In this document: piece by piece, positions 59,769 through 64,000 of the stretch | Layout: each line of letters begins with the position of its first letter | Position numbering within the stretch: the stretch's first letter is position 1 | Origin: Cichorium intybus | Taxonomy: Eukaryota; Streptophyta; Magnoliopsida; Asterales; Asteraceae | Length of the DNA stretch: 64,000 nucleotides | Direction of reading: 5' to 3' | Assembly (NCBI GenBank): GCA_023525715.1 | Contig: JAKNSD010000064.1 | Location: 705,001 to 769,000 of the forward strand | The notes under the pieces: model-generated | The model's input: the letters and a program-made list of their open reading frames with translations, nothing else | Databases searched by the model: none | What the model was told of the DNA's origin: nothing | Program-made: the position numbers and the translations under genes

Positions 59769-60128
59769 AACAAACATTCTTGGAAAACAACATGCGGTCC
59801 ATAAATATCTCTTATTCTAAATCATTATTTATAAAGGCCATTTTCAGATCCATTTGGTGCATTTTTAAATTTTCTAAGGCTTTAATGACAAGTAGCCTAG
59901 TTGAGGTTATCCGTTTTGTAAGTGAGTACGTGATAAAGCAGTCTAAACATTCTCATTATATGTACCATTTGATCATTAATACTTACTTCAAATTATCAAT
60001 GGTGTCATCTGCTTTCATCTTCTTCTTGAAGATTAGTCAATGACCTGGTGGTTTACTACCCAAACAAAGATCTACTAGCTCCCAAGTGTAGTGATTTATA
60101 ACAAACATTCTTGGAAAACAACATGCGG
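59766..60128 (-). pseudogene. Copia fragment of another family flanked by a 32-bp direct repeat
   Basis: The minus strand reads NHYTWELVDLCLGSKPPG, IFKKKMKADDTID, TRLLVIKALENLKMHQMDLKMAF: consecutive copia RT blocks with stops between. A perfect 32-bp direct repeat (TATAACAAACATTCTTGG followed by AAAACAACATGCGG) lies at both ends (59766-59797 and 60097-60128). Confidence 0.75.
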
Positions 60129-61345
60129 ATAATGTTTCCCAACGATCAAGTCCTTAACATTTAAAATGGGCAAAGTCTCAAGGTATACGAAGATGTATAA
60201 ACCCAATCAAGAGACAATAGTTTAACGCAAACTTTATATAAGTCTTAAATTGAGAATATAATATCTTCCAAATATCAAAACACTAACTCCATCTTCATTC
60301 TTCAACTAAAGCACCTAATTTGAACATATGTCAAACAATATGTTAGCTTTGGAAAGTCCAATGAGTATTATCATGGTTAAACGTCTTCAAAGTGTTGGAT
60401 TAAATCAACAATCCAAACCCAAAGTCAAACCCCTAAAATGGTTTTCAACCCAAAAAATTTGGTGGAAATCATTTTAAATATTTACATTGCTGAAATCATC
60501 ATCAAAACTCAACAACTAAAACAATCAATATCAAGCATACAATGCATATGCTTCTATATCCCTAACACCCAACTCAATATCAAAGTCTAACATCACAAAT
60601 GATTGCTAAACTTTTAGGATTGTGTGAGGGTAGAACATAACACACCATACACTTTTCATACTCTATGGAACCATGTGAAAGGTCACATTTCTCTACCTAT
60701 CCAAACTAGGTTCTAGAGAGTATCACACTAGTACCACACAAGGGGTTGCAAATACTTTGTACAAACCCACAAAGGGGATATCAAACCTTCAAAATGGATT
60801 ATCTCAATCTCTCAAATTTGGTACCTGGGTAATATAGTCTCAAACCATCCTAAAGTGGATGAACATTATCATGCTCAAAATTCATTTTCAAAATCTAAAA
60901 CAATTTGTTCCCAATACAAAATATTTTTGTGAAAACTATTTCAAAATAGAACATCTTATGTATACGGCATTTCATATAAGATATGCAATTAAAGAGCAAA
61001 ACACAAATTTTGATAATGGACGTTTATTTTTGGTAATAACTCACGTCAAGTAGTTGTAGATGATCCAATTCACTTTTAGTAGTATTTGGAACACTAGTGG
61101 TCACATATTCATCAAGTTTTAGCCATGTATTTAACCACAAATTAATTTCTTAATGACATTAGCATTTGGAATATATTAAATATGTTCCCTAAGTCATTCA
61201 AAAGGTAATGGAAGTAATTTAAGGTCAAACGAATCAGTAAAATAAAATTTACAACATTTATAAAATTCTCTCAGACTTACACTCAGTCAAGTGGATTTTT
61301 CCTTGTAATTCCACTCGGTCGAGTGGATTTACAAACCTACACATC
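60129..61345. other. Non-coding sequence, possible decayed gypsy LTR
   Basis: Contains phrases recalling the solo LTR at 41776 (ATCACACTAGTACCACACAAGGGGTTGCAAAT) and CACTCGGTCGAGTGGATTT near 61308. No coding domain is seen. Confidence 0.35.
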
Positions 61346-61373
61346 TTTTTTTTTTTTTTTTTTTTTTTTTTTT
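61346..61373. repeat. Poly-T tract (28 bp)
   Basis: Uninterrupted T run. It could be the A-tail of a minus-strand retroposon, but no coding remnant was identified next to it. Confidence 0.9.
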
Positions 61374-62814
61374 GCATTTTAAGCCATCGTTTCATGAAAC
61401 CTATTCTAACTTCTTTCATTCCACTTACCAATGATGATTATAAAATGCCCTAAACTTTATATAACCATAATTTAACAATGCTTATATCATTGTTAACTTG
61501 ATCATATCATGGATCAAAGTGATCATAATCATCATAAACTTTATTTTCATGCTTTAAAACTGAAGATGGTCACTAGATTGGGTTTTTATGGAGGCACCAA
61601 GAACAATCCATACCCAACCCTTTTAATAAAATGGTTAACAGGTACGGATCATAAAAAAATAAAAAACTAGGATCTAAACCCACATAATTCTTACGGTTTG
61701 AATTGGTTCATTGTCGGATCCCGCTCCATTGTTAGGTCTCCCAAAGGTTCTAAATATTTTAAAATTCATTTTTAGTACAATTCATCATGGTTTACCCTCT
61801 AAATTTGTAAATATTTCAAATTTCCATTTTTAGTTTACTTTATTCCATTTTATTTACTTTGATTCAAAAAATTTCAAACTTAAACTTGATAATTTCTCCA
61901 TTAATTATTATTATTTTTAAAAAAATTTACTTATACTTCTTTTACCTCCAATGTTGTAGATATTTTAAATCTAACCTTGATATTTTTCCATCAATTGTTT
62001 TGTTTAGTTTTATTTATCCAATTTTGCCCCTAAAGTTCTACTCATGTTTTTCCCTAATACTTTATCATCAATTGAATTACTCGATTGCAGATCGATCACA
62101 AAAATTCCACAATATCACTCGAGATGCATCTCCTTATTTGAATATAAATACTAAATTTGATAGAACACTTGTTCTATAGGTACTGTTTTGAGTGACATAA
62201 CATCATATTTCATCCACGATAAATGTGATTTTGTATATCATATTATTTGATTGTTAAAGACATTATTCAACTGTCTAATATTCATCTAAATAAAAAGATT
62301 GTTGTTATAACATTGTTGTTAAACGATCATATTTAAATTTTTACAGATTGAGATATTTTGGAAATTAGCGTTACAAAAACTATATAAATTGTAACTAATG
62401 CGGCTTTTGTAATTTTCAGCATATACAATCCATTTGATTAAACTTTCTAATTGCATTTCTAGTAAAATATAACACAAGTCGATTTAATATTAGGCACATA
62501 ATTCTAAATTATATTATTGATAATTCTGAATTACAAGCCAGTACAAACTAACATCTTGAATCCACACCTTAATTGTATCTCTTTCCTGGCTTTCAATCAA
62601 ATGGCACAGACAAATCCCATTCTTGTGGGGAAGAACCATCATCCTGAGAAACATCATATGAGATAGGTAGAACCCCTCCAAACTTGACACTGGGTATGGG
62701 GAAGAAAAGGCTTGAGATGAATCTAGGAGTCTTTGTATAAGTAATTGTAAAAGTAATAACTTTTTAATAATATTATTACTATTTTATCTTATAAATGCTG
62801 CTTAACTTGTTTTT
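61374..62814. other. AT-rich intergenic sequence
   Basis: No supported gene. The frame 61859-62179 lacks any family signature. Confidence 0.4.
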
Positions 62815-63500
62815 TTTTATCATAACTTATGTTACATAATAATTGGTATAAATTTAAATATATCATTCAGATCGTCCAATTTTTATCTATATAATGATGT
62901 ATAAATTTGTCTCAATCAGAAAAATATCTAACATGATATATGTTTGGTCTCAGATCCCATTTGTATTATATCGTTATAAAGTATGATTTTCTGTCATACA
63001 TTGTTACAAAATATATACTTTATTACGTAATACTCGGTATAATATAAACATACTCATTTTTACCATATTAATCTATAAACATTACTTTTTATATTTATAA
63101 TTTATTTAAGTTGCTTATTTGTATTTTCTATTATAATTTTTATGCATAATACTCGATATAAATCCAAACATATCATTAAGACCATTTTATTTATATCTAC
63201 ATAATAATATAAATTTGTTTCAATCCAAAATATATCAGAAATGACATGTTTTCGGTCTCAATTTTTTTCTATCATTATAAAGTATGTTTTTCTTTTATAT
63301 CATTGAAAAATATGTTTTTCGTATTACATAATACTACAAATCCTATCATGAATACCTTCTTTCATATCTACATGGTCAATATAAATTTATATCGATCAGA
63401 CATATATCGGACATGACATATTTAATATATCATTAAAACTATTTTATTATATTGTTAGAATATATTGTTTTCTTTTTTGTGTTGTTATAAATTATGTTTT
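62815..63500. repeat. Degenerate AT-rich tandem units
   Basis: Roughly four units of about 150-190 bp share TTACATAATACT.G.TATAAAT, CATATCATTAAGACC-like, ATATAAATTTGT.TC.ATCAGA and TTATAAAGTATG.TTTTC segments. Confidence 0.55.
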
Positions 63501-64000
63501 TCGTATTAGTTAATAGTCGATACTTTTTCCATACATCATAGAAATATGATCTTCAATAAATATCCAAATCAATAAAAAATATAATAATTAGTATATAATT
63601 TATCATTGAATCTAATACCTTACATATTGCCCGATCTTGAAAATTCATGGCCGAAAAACTTAAATAATTGACAGGATTTCCGCTATATCGAATACACCTC
63701 CTACTTACTAACATTACAAACAATATAAAAATTATTTTAAAATGCAACGATGTTTGAGCGAAGGCCTCAATTGTTTATGTGGGTGTAAATGGCCTGTCCA
63801 ACGGTTGCAATGAGTGTGTTATTGTGGGAGTGTCGGAAAGGTATCGACGAATCCGTCACCAATTCCTTTGTCTTTTCCTTGACAATTTTTCTATTCGTTA
63901 CAAACGACAAATTATTAAAAGATGCATTAAATTCTTTTGTTTTTATATGATTTAAAATGAACCGTATTATTTTTCCTGGTGTTCTAACTTCTAAACATAT
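63501..64000. other. AT-rich sequence to window end
   Basis: No gene is recognised. Confidence 0.4.

Noticed and set aside
61346..61373. LINE/SINE A-tail
   Set aside because: No retroposon body was recognised on either side, so it is recorded only as a poly-T tract.

Overview
The window is plant nuclear DNA. The clues are plant-type retroelements primed by initiator tRNA-Met, a plant receptor-like kinase family, an intron-rich ABHD17-type hydrolase gene, and abundant (TA)n. The kinase style and the element families look most like Asteraceae (lettuce and relatives), but that is inference. The window is gene-poor: one intact-looking conserved gene (an ABHD17-like acyl-protein thioesterase, minus strand, 19684-21198, five exons), one kinase gene whose first exon is intact (1469-2380, minus), and one transposon-borne ORF (3390-4319). 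Nearly everything else is transposon or repeat.

Layout. 1-2400: (AT)n, then the kinase with a tandem ladder of 27-bp micro-exons on its 3' side. 2865-4655: a ~115-bp tandem repeat split by an ORF1-only PIF/Harbinger element with TAA target duplications. 4657-7390: an eroded Ty1/copia remnant. 7530-8560: a ~1-kb imperfect palindrome carrying triplet arrays and tRNA-like (SINE-type) heads in opposite orientation. 8884-9893: a Ty3/gypsy-type LTR with a tRNA-Asp-like primer site. 10365-12190: a ~39-bp minisatellite split by a solo LTR. 12640-18800: a ~2-kb tandem duplication whose second copy is split by a near-complete hAT element (14915-18345, TSD TCAGCTAT). 19340-19650: a palindromic minisatellite next to the hydrolase gene. 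22094-24299: a Tourist-like hairpin MITE and a CCGG-rich non-autonomous hAT element. 26712-32433: a decayed L1-type LINE. 32591-37070: Helitron-like ends, an internally deleted copy of the same hAT family, a long-TIR MULE and AT-rich tandem repeats. 38110-39621: copia fragments and a foldback MITE sitting in (TA)n.

40500-59768 is a four-element nest. Copia A (minus) was hit by a 3.1-kb gypsy-type solo LTR (TSD ATACG) and by copia B (plus, 45097-59708, TSD GTTTT). Copia B was in turn split in gag by copia C (minus, 47649-55301, TSD AAAAA). LTR divergence judged by eye (B more than C) agrees with the insertion order. B lacks its protease region, and B and C each carry a few nonsense codons, so both look inactive. 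59766-64000 holds another copia fragment and AT-rich repeats.

There is no operon-like functional linkage here. The history is one of repeated insertion, tandem duplication and decay around a few host genes. Boundaries supported by target-site duplications are the firmest calls. No database search was available, so family names rest on motifs read from the sequence.
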